A stretch of DNA of 64,000 nucleotides. Origin: Nocardia abscessus (GTDB lineage: Bacteria > Actinomycetota > Actinomycetes > Mycobacteriales > Mycobacteriaceae). Made by a program: the position numbers and the translations under genes. The notes under the pieces are model-generated. The model was not told where the DNA came from. It searched no databases and saw only the letters and a program-made list of their open reading frames with translations. Shown here in pieces: positions 51,342 to 59,900 of the stretch. The stretch's first letter is position 1. Every line of letters begins with the position of its first letter. Location of the stretch: assembly GCF_015477775.1 (NCBI RefSeq), contig NZ_JADLQO010000021.1, positions 1-64,000 on the forward strand. The letters run 5' to 3'.

Positions 51342-52853
51342 ATGAACGCACCGAAGCAGCGACCCGAGGAATTCGACATCGTCATCATCGGTGCCGGCAT
51401 CTCCGGCATCGGCGCCGCGCGCTACATCGTCGAGGCGTTCCCCGGCAAACGTGTCGTCGTGCTCGAAGGGCGCGACAATATCGGCGGCACCTGGGACCTG
51501 TTCAAATATCCCGGCATCCGCTCCGATTCCGACCTGCATACCTTCGGCTACGAGTTCAAGCCCTGGAAGGACCGCGCCGCCATCGCGGAAGCCCCCAAGA
51601 TCCTGAACTACCTGCGCGAGACGATCGAGGAGAACAATCTGGGCGGGCTCATCCGCCTCGGGCACAGCGTGCAGCGCGCCGAATGGTCGAGCGCCGACGC
51701 GCGCTGGACGATCGACGTGCACACCGCCGACGGCGACAAGACCGTCACCGCCAACTGGATCTTCGCGGGCACCGGTTACTACCGCTACGACGAGGGCTAC
51801 ACCCCGCACTTCGAGGGCCACGAGGACTTCGCCGGCGACATCATCCACCCGCAGCATTGGCCCCAGGGCTACGACTACGCGGACAAGAAGGTCGTCGTGA
51901 TCGGGAGCGGCGCGACCGCGGTGACGCTGATCCCGTCGATGCTGACCGGTGAGGGCGCCGCCGCCCACGTGACCATGCTCCAGCGCACCCCCACCTACGT
52001 GATGCCCTGGCCGAAGGTCGATTCCCTCGCGCTCCTGCTCACCCGGCTCTTCGGCGAACGCCGCGGCTACGCGATGACCCGGTTCAACAACATCTGGATC
52101 GATCGGGGCGTGGTCAAGTCGCTACGCACGTTCCCCCGCCTGGGTCGCGCGCTCATCCGGCGCATCAACAAGAAGTCGCTGCCCGAGGGCTACGACGTGG
52201 ACACCCACTTCAACCCGCCCTACGACCCGTGGGATCAGCGCCTCTGCCTTTCCCCCGACGGCGACTTCTTCGCCGCACTGCGCGACGGCAGCGCCTCGAT
52301 CGTCACCGACCGGATCACGCGTTTCACCGAGTCGGGGATCCAGCTCGAGTCTGGCGAGCACCTCGACGCCGACCTGATCGTCACCGCGACCGGCCTCAAC
52401 GTGCGCCTGCTCGGCGGCATCGACCTCATGGTCGACGGTGTCCCGGTGAACCTCGCCGACTCCGTCGTCTACCGCGGCACCCTGCTCTCGGGGATCCCCA
52501 ACCTCGCCATCGCCATCGGCTACACGACCTCGTCGTGGACGCTGAAAGTCGGCATCCTGTGCCGCTACTTCTGCAACCTGGTGAAGCACATGGACGCCTT
52601 CGGCTACGACAGCGTCGTCGTCGAGGCCGATCCCGCCATGGAGACGCGGCCGGTCATGGACCTCAGCTCGGGCTACGCGCAACGGGCCCGCGAAACCACC
52701 CCGAAGCAGGGCACCGGCATGTGGCAGATGTCGATGTCGTACCCGCAGGACGCCAAGTTGCTCCGCGGCCCGCTGCTGGACGACGCGCTGAAGTTCGGCT
52801 CCACCACCGACGAAAGCGCACCCTCGACAGCACGGGAGGCGATCCGTGCCTAA
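51342..52853 (+). CDS. Baeyer-Villiger flavin monooxygenase (EthA/MymA-like)
   Basis: 503-aa class B flavoprotein monooxygenase. FAD motif IIGAGISGIGAARYI, GGTWDLFKYPGIRSDSD (strong EthA-type signature), Baeyer-Villiger fingerprint FAGDIIHPQHWP (FxGxxxHxxxWP) and NADPH motif IGSGATAV. It inserts oxygen next to a ketone carbonyl, or oxidises sulfur or nitrogen. It is divergent from the amine oxidase/membrane protein pair and leads an operon with a hydrolase that could open the ester or lactone product. Confidence 0.93.
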   Translation: MNAPKQRPEEFDIVIIGAGISGIGAARYIVEAFPGKRVVVLEGRDNIGGTWDLFKYPGIRSDSDLHTFGYEFKPWKDRAAIAEAPKILNYLRETIEENNLGGLIRLGHSVQRAEWSSADARWTIDVHTADGDKTVTANWIFAGTGYYRYDEGYTPHFEGHEDFAGDIIHPQHWPQGYDYADKKVVVIGSGATAVTLIPSMLTGEGAAAHVTMLQRTPTYVMPWPKVDSLALLLTRLFGERRGYAMTRFNNIWIDRGVVKSLRTFPRLGRALIRRINKKSLPEGYDVDTHFNPPYDPWDQRLCLSPDGDFFAALRDGSASIVTDRITRFTESGIQLESGEHLDADLIVTATGLNVRLLGGIDLMVDGVPVNLADSVVYRGTLLSGIPNLAIAIGYTTSSWTLKVGILCRYFCNLVKHMDAFGYDSVVVEADPAMETRPVMDLSSGYAQRARETTPKQGTGMWQMSMSYPQDAKLLRGPLLDDALKFGSTTDESAPSTAREAIRA

Positions 52854-53745
52854 CGACACCGAGGACCGCTTCTGCACCCTTCCGGGCGGCACGCGTGTCT
52901 GCTACCGAATCGACGGCGAGTCCGGCGCCCCGCCGGTCCTGCTCATCGCCGGCCTCGCGGAGGACTTGACGACGTGGTCCGAGCGGTTCGTCTCCGCCCT
53001 CGCCGCGACCGGCTTCCAGGTGATCCGGATGGACAACCGGGACTGCGGCCGCTCCATCTACGCGACAACTCCACCACCCAGCACGCTACGGCAACTGCTC
53101 GCCCGGCCCCGTCGGGACGCGTACACGCTGGCCGACATGGCGGCCGATGTCGCGCAGCTGATCGAGCACCTCGGTCTGGGACCGGCGCACCTCGTCGGGC
53201 GCTCGTTGGGCGGGATGATCGCGCAGACCGTCGCAGCGCGGTACCCCGAACTCACCGCGTCGCTGACCTCTTTGTATTCGACCACGGGCGATCCGAAGGT
53301 CGGGCAGCCGGCCGCGTCGACCATGGCGCTGCTCGCCGCCCCGCCGCCGCGGAACCGAGTGCAGGCCGTGCGCGCGCACCTTCGCATGACGGCGCATCTC
53401 GCAGGCACCGGGTTCCCGATCGACGAGGTCGAAGAAGCGGGCCACGCCGTGCAGACGTGGAACCGCACGGCCGGCGACGGTGCGGCGGGAACTGCCCGGC
53501 AGGTCCAGGCCATCCATGCCTCGGGCGACCGGACGGCGGAGATCGCCCGCATCACGGCTCCCACCCTGGTGATCAACGGCGATCGCGATCTCATCGTCGC
53601 GCCGTCCGGGGGCGACGCCACCGCGGCCGCGATTCCGGATGCGCGGCACGTGGTGATTCCCGGGATGGGGCACCACCTCCCCGACGCGCTCGCGCTCCTC
53701 GTCGCCGACCACGTCGTCGGACACCTCGAAAGGGCATCAGCATGA
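52846..53745 (+). CDS. alpha/beta hydrolase
   Basis: 299-aa alpha/beta-hydrolase with nucleophile GRSLGGM, acid in INGDRDLIV and His in GMGHHLPD. Starts at a GTG overlapping the monooxygenase stop by 8 bases. Pairing with a Baeyer-Villiger enzyme suggests hydrolysis of the ester it forms. Related in layout to actinobacterial hydrolases near rifamycin- and aclacinomycin-type esterases, but the substrate is not predictable. Confidence 0.9.
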   Translation: MPNDTEDRFCTLPGGTRVCYRIDGESGAPPVLLIAGLAEDLTTWSERFVSALAATGFQVIRMDNRDCGRSIYATTPPPSTLRQLLARPRRDAYTLADMAADVAQLIEHLGLGPAHLVGRSLGGMIAQTVAARYPELTASLTSLYSTTGDPKVGQPAASTMALLAAPPPRNRVQAVRAHLRMTAHLAGTGFPIDEVEEAGHAVQTWNRTAGDGAAGTARQVQAIHASGDRTAEIARITAPTLVINGDRDLIVAPSGGDATAAAIPDARHVVIPGMGHHLPDALALLVADHVVGHLERASA

Positions 53746-55148
53746 CCGAGCTACGCACCGCGGACGTCGTCGTCATCGGCGCCGGGGTCTCCGGATTGAC
53801 CGCGGCGCGGCGGCTGGCACAGGCCGGGCGGTCGGTCGTGGTGACCGAGGCCGGTGACCGGGTCGGCGGCCGCACGATGAACCTCGACGTCGCCGACGGC
53901 GTGATCACCGAAGGCGGCGGCCAGTGGGTAGGACCAGGCCAGGACCGGGTCCTCTCGCTGCTGGACGAGCTGGGGCTGGACACCTTCAAGACCCACGTCG
54001 ACGGCAAGTCGATCTACCACCGGCGCGGCCGCTCGAAGCGGTACGACGGCCTCATTCCGCCGCTGAGCCCGCTCGCTCTCGCCGACTTCGCCCAGTTGCA
54101 GCTGCGGCTGGAGCGGATGGCGAGAACCGTGCCGCTCGCCGCCCCGTGGACCGCGCGCCGCGCCCGCTCCTGGGACGCCACGACCTTGGGGCACTGGCTC
54201 GATGCGAACGCGACGACCGCGGAGGCCAGGGAGATGTTCACGGTCGGCTTCTCGGTGACCAACGCCGAGGGTCTGCACTCCACGTCGCTGCTGGTGCAGC
54301 TGGCGCGGATCCGGGGTTCCGGGGGGATCGACCATGCCCTCAACATCACCGACGGGGCGCAGGAGTCGCGGGTGGTCGGTGGCACGGTCCGGATCGCGGA
54401 GCGCCTGGCCGAGGATCTGGGGGACGCCGTGGTGCTCGACTCGCCCGTCATCGAGATCGCGCAGGACGCCGACGGAGTCTCGGTCCGGTCGGCGCGGGTC
54501 GACGTCCGCGCGGACCGGGTGATCGTCGCGATGTCGCCGGCCGACGCCGCCCGGATCCGCGTCACGCCCGGCCTGCCCACCCGCCGCGCGATGCTGCAGC
54601 GTCGCTGGAGCAGCGGCGCGGAGAGCAAGCTCTTCGCGGTCTACGACCGCCCGTTCTGGCGGGAGCAGGGCCTGAGCGGCCAGGCGGTCACGGACCTGCC
54701 GGTGGCCCAGTACGTCGTCGACAACTCTCCGCCGGACGGCAGCGTCGGGATTCTGCTGACCTTCCTCGGCACCGCCGGGGCCGGGAGCGGCCAGCACTGG
54801 TCCGACGCGATCCTCGACGACCCCGCGGCGCGGCGCTCCGCCTTCCTGCGCGATCTGACCGTGCTGTTCGGGGCGCAGGCGGCGAACCCGACCGCGTACC
54901 TCGAGAAAGACTGGACGCACGAGCCGTGGATCAGCGGCTGCGTCGGCTCCCGCGCCCCGGGCTCGCTGACCCAGTACACGGATGCGGATCGCCGGCCGGT
55001 CGGGCGGATCCACTGGGCCGGCACGGAGACCGCGACGGTCAATCAGGGCTACCTCGACGGCGCGGTCCGCGCTGCGGAGCGCGCCGCCCAGGAGGTGCTG
55101 AGCTTCGGTCTCGTCAGGGTTCCCAGTCGACCCGCGGGATTGCCGTGA
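53742..55148 (+). CDS. flavin monoamine oxidase-family protein
   Basis: 468-aa MAO-type flavoprotein. FAD motif VIGAGVSGLTAARRLAQAG, EAGDRVGGRT, GGGQWVGPGQDRV, and the C-terminal GRIHWAGTETATVNQGYLDGAVRAAERAA that binds FAD. It oxidises an amine to an imine/aldehyde with O2. Start overlaps the hydrolase stop by ATGA. With the DadA-like oxidase it implies two amine-oxidising steps, and the aldehyde would have been taken by the aldehyde dehydrogenase now truncated at 55709-56974. Confidence 0.92.
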   Translation: MTELRTADVVVIGAGVSGLTAARRLAQAGRSVVVTEAGDRVGGRTMNLDVADGVITEGGGQWVGPGQDRVLSLLDELGLDTFKTHVDGKSIYHRRGRSKRYDGLIPPLSPLALADFAQLQLRLERMARTVPLAAPWTARRARSWDATTLGHWLDANATTAEAREMFTVGFSVTNAEGLHSTSLLVQLARIRGSGGIDHALNITDGAQESRVVGGTVRIAERLAEDLGDAVVLDSPVIEIAQDADGVSVRSARVDVRADRVIVAMSPADAARIRVTPGLPTRRAMLQRRWSSGAESKLFAVYDRPFWREQGLSGQAVTDLPVAQYVVDNSPPDGSVGILLTFLGTAGAGSGQHWSDAILDDPAARRSAFLRDLTVLFGAQAANPTAYLEKDWTHEPWISGCVGSRAPGSLTQYTDADRRPVGRIHWAGTETATVNQGYLDGAVRAAERAAQEVLSFGLVRVPSRPAGLP

Positions 55149-55610
55149 CGTCGACTACGCGGACATCGTCCGCCGAGACCTCGCGGCCGTCGCGACGCGC
55201 GCGCACCGCCGCAAGGCCGATCCCGACGAATCCGTGAGGAGAGCCGTCGTCTGCGGGCCGGTACCACTCGCTCACGTTCGAGCACATCGACAAGAGCGCG
55301 ATCCGTGTCAGTCGCTGGTCCGCGATGCGGAACGTTCCGTCGTCCACCCCGTCCCGCAGGGTGTCGCGCCAGTGCGCTTCGTACCTGTCGCGCAGGCCGA
55401 CGATCTCGGTGTGACGGCGGCTCCCCGGCGCGAGGGCGCGGACTCGCCGTCGGAAACCAGGCCCGTAGAGACACCGGCATCCTCGGAGATTTCTCGATCC
55501 CGGTCGCCGCGTACCCCTGGCGGGCGCAGCGCGACGGCGGCCGACCTGATCCGGTCTCGGTGTCCGTAACCGTCCAAGTTACTGATCGTTCGTTTTTGTT
55601 CTCAAAGAAT
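55114..55610 (-). pseudogene. TetR-family regulator, multiply frameshifted
   Basis: Pieces of one TetR gene appear in different minus-strand frames: RQGYAATGI, then REISEDAGVSTGLV (HTH), then RDTLRDGVDDGTFRI, LTRIALLSMCSNVSEWYRPA (ligand domain) to the stop at 55114. At least two frameshifts separate them. It overlaps the end of the amine oxidase gene and once regulated this cluster, probably from the region upstream of the permease fusion. Confidence 0.7.
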
Positions 55611-55708
55611 TCGCAGGTAGCTACCTTCCGTTCCCTGGATTGCATACCGAACGGTCGGTAAGTGCCGGTGATTCAGGTCGCGGAGCGCCGCGGAATGGAG
55701 TGATTGTC

Positions 55709-56974
55709 ATGAGTCAGCAGCGCGAAGAACGCGCTGAGGAGGTCCCGACCGGCCTGGACCGGACACTCGGCGTCCCGCAGATCGTCTTCATGGTCGTGGC
55801 GATGGCCGCGCCCCTGACGGTGTTCGCCGGACTCATCCCGTTGATGCTCGGCTCGGGGAACGGCATCGGGACGCCGATCGACTTCGTGATCGTCGGAGTC
55901 GTGCTCGTGCTGTTCACCGTCGGGTACTCGGCGATGACCCCCGGGGTACGCAACGCGGGTGCCTTCTACTCCTACGTCCAACGCGGCCTCGGCACCGGCA
56001 CTGGGCTGGGCGCCGCAACGCTCGCCCTGGTCACGTACTCACTCCTCATGGTCGCCGTCTCGGCCTACCTCGGCGCCGCCGCGCGCAATGTGATCGAGAC
56101 CTTCTCCGGCGTCTCGGTGCCATGGTGGTGCCTCGCGGCCGCCGGGCTCGGGGCCATCGGTTACCTGGGATACCGCAACGTCGAGGTCAGCGCGCGGGTG
56201 CTCGGCGCGCTGCTCATCGCGGAGGTCGGGATCGTCGCCCTCCTCGACCTCGCCATCGTGCTGCGCGGCGGCGACCACGGCCTCTCCGCGCACCCGCTCG
56301 TGCTCGATGACGCCGACCTCGACGTGACCGCCGACGGGATCCTCACCGGCATGACGAACCTGAACGGCCAGTGGTGCGAGGGACCGGGAAAGGTACTGGC
56401 ACCGCACCGGCTGGTGCGGCCACTGCGGGAAGCCCTCGACGAGCGCATCGCGCGGTTACGGATCGGGCACTCGCTCGACGAGGAGTCCGACATCGGCCCG
56501 ATCTCCAACGAGCCGCACTACCGGAACCTGATCGAGCGGATCGAGGGCCTGCGCGGGCTCGGTGCCGAGATCGACCAGCCCGGGGAGCTGCCCGGCCTGA
56601 CGGGCTTCTTCCTGTCCCCGACGATCGCCACCGGGTCCGACCCGGATCGCACGACGGCCGAGCTGTTCGGGCCGATCGTCTCCTTGCACGGCGTGGACTC
56701 GGACGAGGACGCGCTGCGCGCCGCCAACGCGCACCCGTCGGGCCTGGACGCCTATGTGTTCGGTACCGACACCGACCGCGCGATCGCGATCGGTGCCCGG
56801 GTCATGTCCGGCGAGGTGCGAATCAACGGCGCGAAGCTCGCCGATCTCGGCGACAACTCCGCCCAGAGTTTCTGGGGCCCGTCCGGCATCGGCGGGCACG
56901 GGCCGGCGGAATCGGTGCGGGTGTTCTGCGGAGATCGGGTCGTCGGGGTCGACTCGCCGGATCTGCCGTTGTGA
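55709..56974 (+). CDS. in-frame chimera: amino acid permease N-terminus joined to aldehyde dehydrogenase C-terminus
   Basis: 421-codon frame. Residues 1-~211 are the first half of an APC-type amino acid/amine permease (RTLGVPQIVFMVVAMAAPLT, then about six membrane helices). From NLNGQWCEGPGK onward (about residue 215) it is the C-terminal third of an aldehyde dehydrogenase, including the catalytic-Cys region and TTAELFGPIVSLH. The join is at about 56340-56355. A deletion removed the permease C-terminus and the ALDH cofactor domain, so neither activity is expected. The parental genes presumably imported the amine and oxidised its aldehyde. Confidence 0.8.
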   Translation: MSQQREERAEEVPTGLDRTLGVPQIVFMVVAMAAPLTVFAGLIPLMLGSGNGIGTPIDFVIVGVVLVLFTVGYSAMTPGVRNAGAFYSYVQRGLGTGTGLGAATLALVTYSLLMVAVSAYLGAAARNVIETFSGVSVPWWCLAAAGLGAIGYLGYRNVEVSARVLGALLIAEVGIVALLDLAIVLRGGDHGLSAHPLVLDDADLDVTADGILTGMTNLNGQWCEGPGKVLAPHRLVRPLREALDERIARLRIGHSLDEESDIGPISNEPHYRNLIERIEGLRGLGAEIDQPGELPGLTGFFLSPTIATGSDPDRTTAELFGPIVSLHGVDSDEDALRAANAHPSGLDAYVFGTDTDRAIAIGARVMSGEVRINGAKLADLGDNSAQSFWGPSGIGGHGPAESVRVFCGDRVVGVDSPDLPL

Positions 56975-57037
56975 TCGGCGCGGGAGGGAGACCAGATCTA
57001 TGACGGGCGCCGCCAGAGCCGCCGGAGGTGCTGGGCT

Positions 57038-58258
57038 TCAGTCCCGCAACTGCACGAGCATGAGCGCTGCGACGACGCTCGCGGCGTTGTCGGCGAGCGG
57101 CACCGGCAGCAGTTGATCGGCGCGGGCCAGCCGTCGCTCGATGGTGTTGCGGTGCGTGAACATTCGCTCCGCGGCGGCCGAGCCGTTGAACCGTTCTCGG
57201 ACATAGGTCAGCACCGTCTGCCGCAGCACCGGCTCGGCAGTCGCGAGGTCGCCCAGAGTGTCGGTGACGAACTGATCGGCCTGCGCCATGTCGGCCGTGA
57301 GCACCGACACCAACGCGACGTCCTCGTACCGGACGACGGAGCGCGCCGAGCCCATCCGCGCCAGTAACCGCTGCGCGGCGAAGGCGTCCAGGTGGCTACG
57401 GCGAAAACCGTCGAGATCCCGCCCGGAACGTCCGAACGCAACATGGATCCCCGGGAGGGCGGCCAGGGCGGCCTCCGCCGCCTCGGCCGACGGGACCGTG
57501 GCCGCCGGGACCCACACCCACAGCGCGGTTGCGCTCGCGTTCAGGGTGAACCGGCGCGGGGCTCCGCATATCCGCATCACCGCCTCGGCGGCCGCGTCGA
57601 GACCCGCGGCCTCGTCGGCGGAGTCGCTCCAGATGATCGCGGCGACGTGGCTGCCCGTCAGCGCGTACCCGAGACGCGATTCGGCCAGCGCCCGGCCGAT
57701 CGGCGCACCTTCGAGCAAGAGTTGGACGGTGGCGTGCCGCTCAGCGCTGGCACCCCGCGCGAGGTCCGCCCGTTCCTGTTCGACGTACTCGTCGAGCGCC
57801 GCGATCGAATCGTCGATGAAGGTCGCCATCGACCGCTCGGACACCTTCATCAAGTCGCGGAGTTCGTCGACGACGGCGGTCGCCGCGAAACAGGCGTCGA
57901 CCCACAACTCCCATGCGCCATGCTGGGCACCCCGCCACGAACCGAGGTCGTGCATGTCCAAACCTCGTCGCACCAGGTCGCGTGCGAACTGCAGGACCTC
58001 CGGGTCGACGCAAGGCGCGACTCGCGCCCCGGGGTTCTGCAGAGTGGCCGACAGCCAGTGCCGGAAGTAGGCCTTGCTCATGTGACGGTCGGCCGCCGCG
58101 AGTTGCGGGTCATCCAGCAGTGCGCGGTACTCGGCGCCCTGGTGGGCAGCGGCCACCACCTCGTCGACCGCCGCGCTCGTCGAGGCCAGAAGGCGCTCGG
58201 CGATGTCCCGCATCAGCTCAGCGGTGCGTCGGCTCGGTCGCGGCCATCGTGAGTCCAC
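57038..58258 (-). CDS. PucR-family transcriptional regulator
   Basis: About 406 aa from the GTG at 58258 (the frame is open to 58315). Central domain and C-terminal PucR HTH: VLTYVRERFNGSAAAERMFTHRNTIERRLARADQLL. The N-terminal helical domain (TAELMRDIAERLL, DPEVLQFARDLVRRGLDMHD) is of the PucR/RsbRD_N-like kind. It faces the amine oxidation cluster from downstream and could control it. About 30% of motifs are shared with the PucR at 33156-34469; the two are paralogues, not duplicates. Confidence 0.87.
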   Translation of the reverse strand: MDSRWPRPSRRTAELMRDIAERLLASTSAAVDEVVAAAHQGAEYRALLDDPQLAAADRHMSKAYFRHWLSATLQNPGARVAPCVDPEVLQFARDLVRRGLDMHDLGSWRGAQHGAWELWVDACFAATAVVDELRDLMKVSERSMATFIDDSIAALDEYVEQERADLARGASAERHATVQLLLEGAPIGRALAESRLGYALTGSHVAAIIWSDSADEAAGLDAAAEAVMRICGAPRRFTLNASATALWVWVPAATVPSAEAAEAALAALPGIHVAFGRSGRDLDGFRRSHLDAFAAQRLLARMGSARSVVRYEDVALVSVLTADMAQADQFVTDTLGDLATAEPVLRQTVLTYVRERFNGSAAAERMFTHRNTIERRLARADQLLPVPLADNAASVVAALMLVQLRD

Positions 58259-58563
58259 TGTCGCACTGTAGCGCCACAGGACACACCGCCTATCCAGCTC
58301 GGTCAGCACGACCACGCCGGCCTTCGACGGTGCCTACCGGGGGTCTCCTGTTGCCACTGCTCGCCATCCGCACGCAGCCCGGTGAGGAACAGGTATGAGC
58401 TTCTCCTCCCCGTGGAAAGAGGGACAGTTCCGGTGCAGCGCTCTCACCGCGAGAATCCGGTTGTAGCGCACCGACCCCACGGAGCCGCAGACGGCAAGCC
58501 TCCGCAGCACGCGCTCCAGACAGCGTCGCCAACGTCCTGGCCTCTTACACCTAAGCTCGTCCT

Positions 58564-59310
58564 ATGGCCCTGATGGTGCATCTGACGCCGGAGAAGAACG
58601 CGCGGCGAATCCGCCGTGCGGGCATCGCGGCGAACGGCTTCCGTCGCGGGGTGTTCTGTATGCCGGTGATGCCGTCCTACGTGCTGTCGCATCAATGGTT
58701 GCGTGAATTGCGCCGCGGCGGACAGCGGCTGATCGTCGCGGTGGACTTCCGGATTCCCGACAACGAGCCGGTACTCGTCGGACACTACGGCGCAGCGCAG
58801 ACAGAATTGACTGCTGCTGAGGCTGTTTCAGTCATTCTTCAGGCCGGGGATGCGCGGGGGTATGAGATCCTGGTGCCTCGCGCGATCGCACCTGTCGAAC
58901 TACGTCGGATCCGGCCTGTGCGTCAGGTAACGGGGTGGCGGTATCACCCGAACGCTCATGGTCAGCGCCCCTGCGCGTGTCCGGCGTGTTTGAGGCGCGG
59001 TGAATTCAAGGCCGCTGACCTTCGTCGGCGGTTCGCCACAGACGAGTCGGAGCTGACCAAACCGCAACTGCTGGCCCGATTGCGTGAGGCGGACAACGAC
59101 GATGATCTGATCGACGCCCTCTACGGGCTGGCCCGAAGGAGTCGCGGCGACGTCGTTGACGTCGCACACCTCATCGATCACCCCAACCCGGAAGTCCGTT
59201 GCGCTCTCGCATCGGCCTTACGCCGGTACCGCGGCAGCCAGGCGCGCGGACTGCTGGCGCGGTTGGCCGCAGACCCTGATTCCGAAGTACGCGACGCGGC
59301 GACACAGTGA
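58564..59310 (+). CDS. HEAT-repeat protein with CxCxxC motif
   Basis: 248-aa protein. The N-terminal domain (HLTPEKNARRIRRAGIAANG, FRRGVFCMPVMPSYVLSHQW, VDFRIPDNEPVLVGHYG) belongs to an actinobacterial family often found with HEAT repeats. A possible metal site CACPACLRRGE follows at residue ~140. The C-terminus has two HEAT-type repeats (VAHLIDHPNPEVRCALASAL, LLARLAADPDSEVRDAATQ). The opening resembles ADP-ribose/RNA 2'-phosphotransferase-like folds, but I cannot confirm this. No linked partner. The gap 58259-58563 holds no other gene that I can support. Confidence 0.75.
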   Translation: MALMVHLTPEKNARRIRRAGIAANGFRRGVFCMPVMPSYVLSHQWLRELRRGGQRLIVAVDFRIPDNEPVLVGHYGAAQTELTAAEAVSVILQAGDARGYEILVPRAIAPVELRRIRPVRQVTGWRYHPNAHGQRPCACPACLRRGEFKAADLRRRFATDESELTKPQLLARLREADNDDDLIDALYGLARRSRGDVVDVAHLIDHPNPEVRCALASALRRYRGSQARGLLARLAADPDSEVRDAATQ

Positions 59311-59410
59311 CGGCTGCCACCGGCGGACTTGTTCCCTGCCGCAGGATCAGCGAATCGGCAACGGCCGCGCCGCGCCCCTGCGCGACAGCCCACTGCCGAG
59401 CACGGCTCAC

Positions 59411-59647
59411 TCACGGGGCTTGTGTTCGCACGGAGTCGGAGAACCACGCGATCTGGTCATAGAAGGAGTGGGCGGTGTTGTCGTCGTCGAAGAATGTTCG
59501 GGGGACGGTGTTGAGTTCGGCGGGTGGCCACAGCCCGGTCGAGACGAAGGCTTCGTAGAGAAGATCGCCGACCCGGTCGAGGTTGAAGTCACCGAAGACC
59601 AGCAGATCAGCGTTCCAGTCGGATTTGCGGTCGGTCCATGAGCGCAT
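59411..59647 (-). pseudogene. endonuclease/exonuclease/phosphatase-family C-terminal fragment
   Basis: Reads DLLVFGDFNLDRVGDLLYEA, FVSTGLWPPAELNTVPRTFF and AHSFYDQIAWFSD. The GDFN motif and the final FYDQIAWF match the C-terminal third of EEP-type nucleases. There is no N-terminal part upstream; 59648-59900 has only a short unplaced frame (59795-59950, MPDTDAFNPAALQRHWDRLL). Confidence 0.65.
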
Positions 59648-59900
59648 CCGTTGCGCTCCGGCAGCCGTTGCGCCGGATCGTCTCCCGACTCCTCCCTGGC
59701 CCTACCGGACCATGCTCAGAGCCCTCCCAGGAAACGGGAGAACCGCAAACTGCGCACGGACGAATACGACGCATGCCCAGTGCATGGATCCACCATGCCC
59801 GACACCGACGCCTTCAACCCTGCCGCGTTGCAGCGCCACTGGGACCGACTGCTTCCCCAACTCGATCAAACCCTGGCCGGCCCGGCAGCTGGATCCCGGA

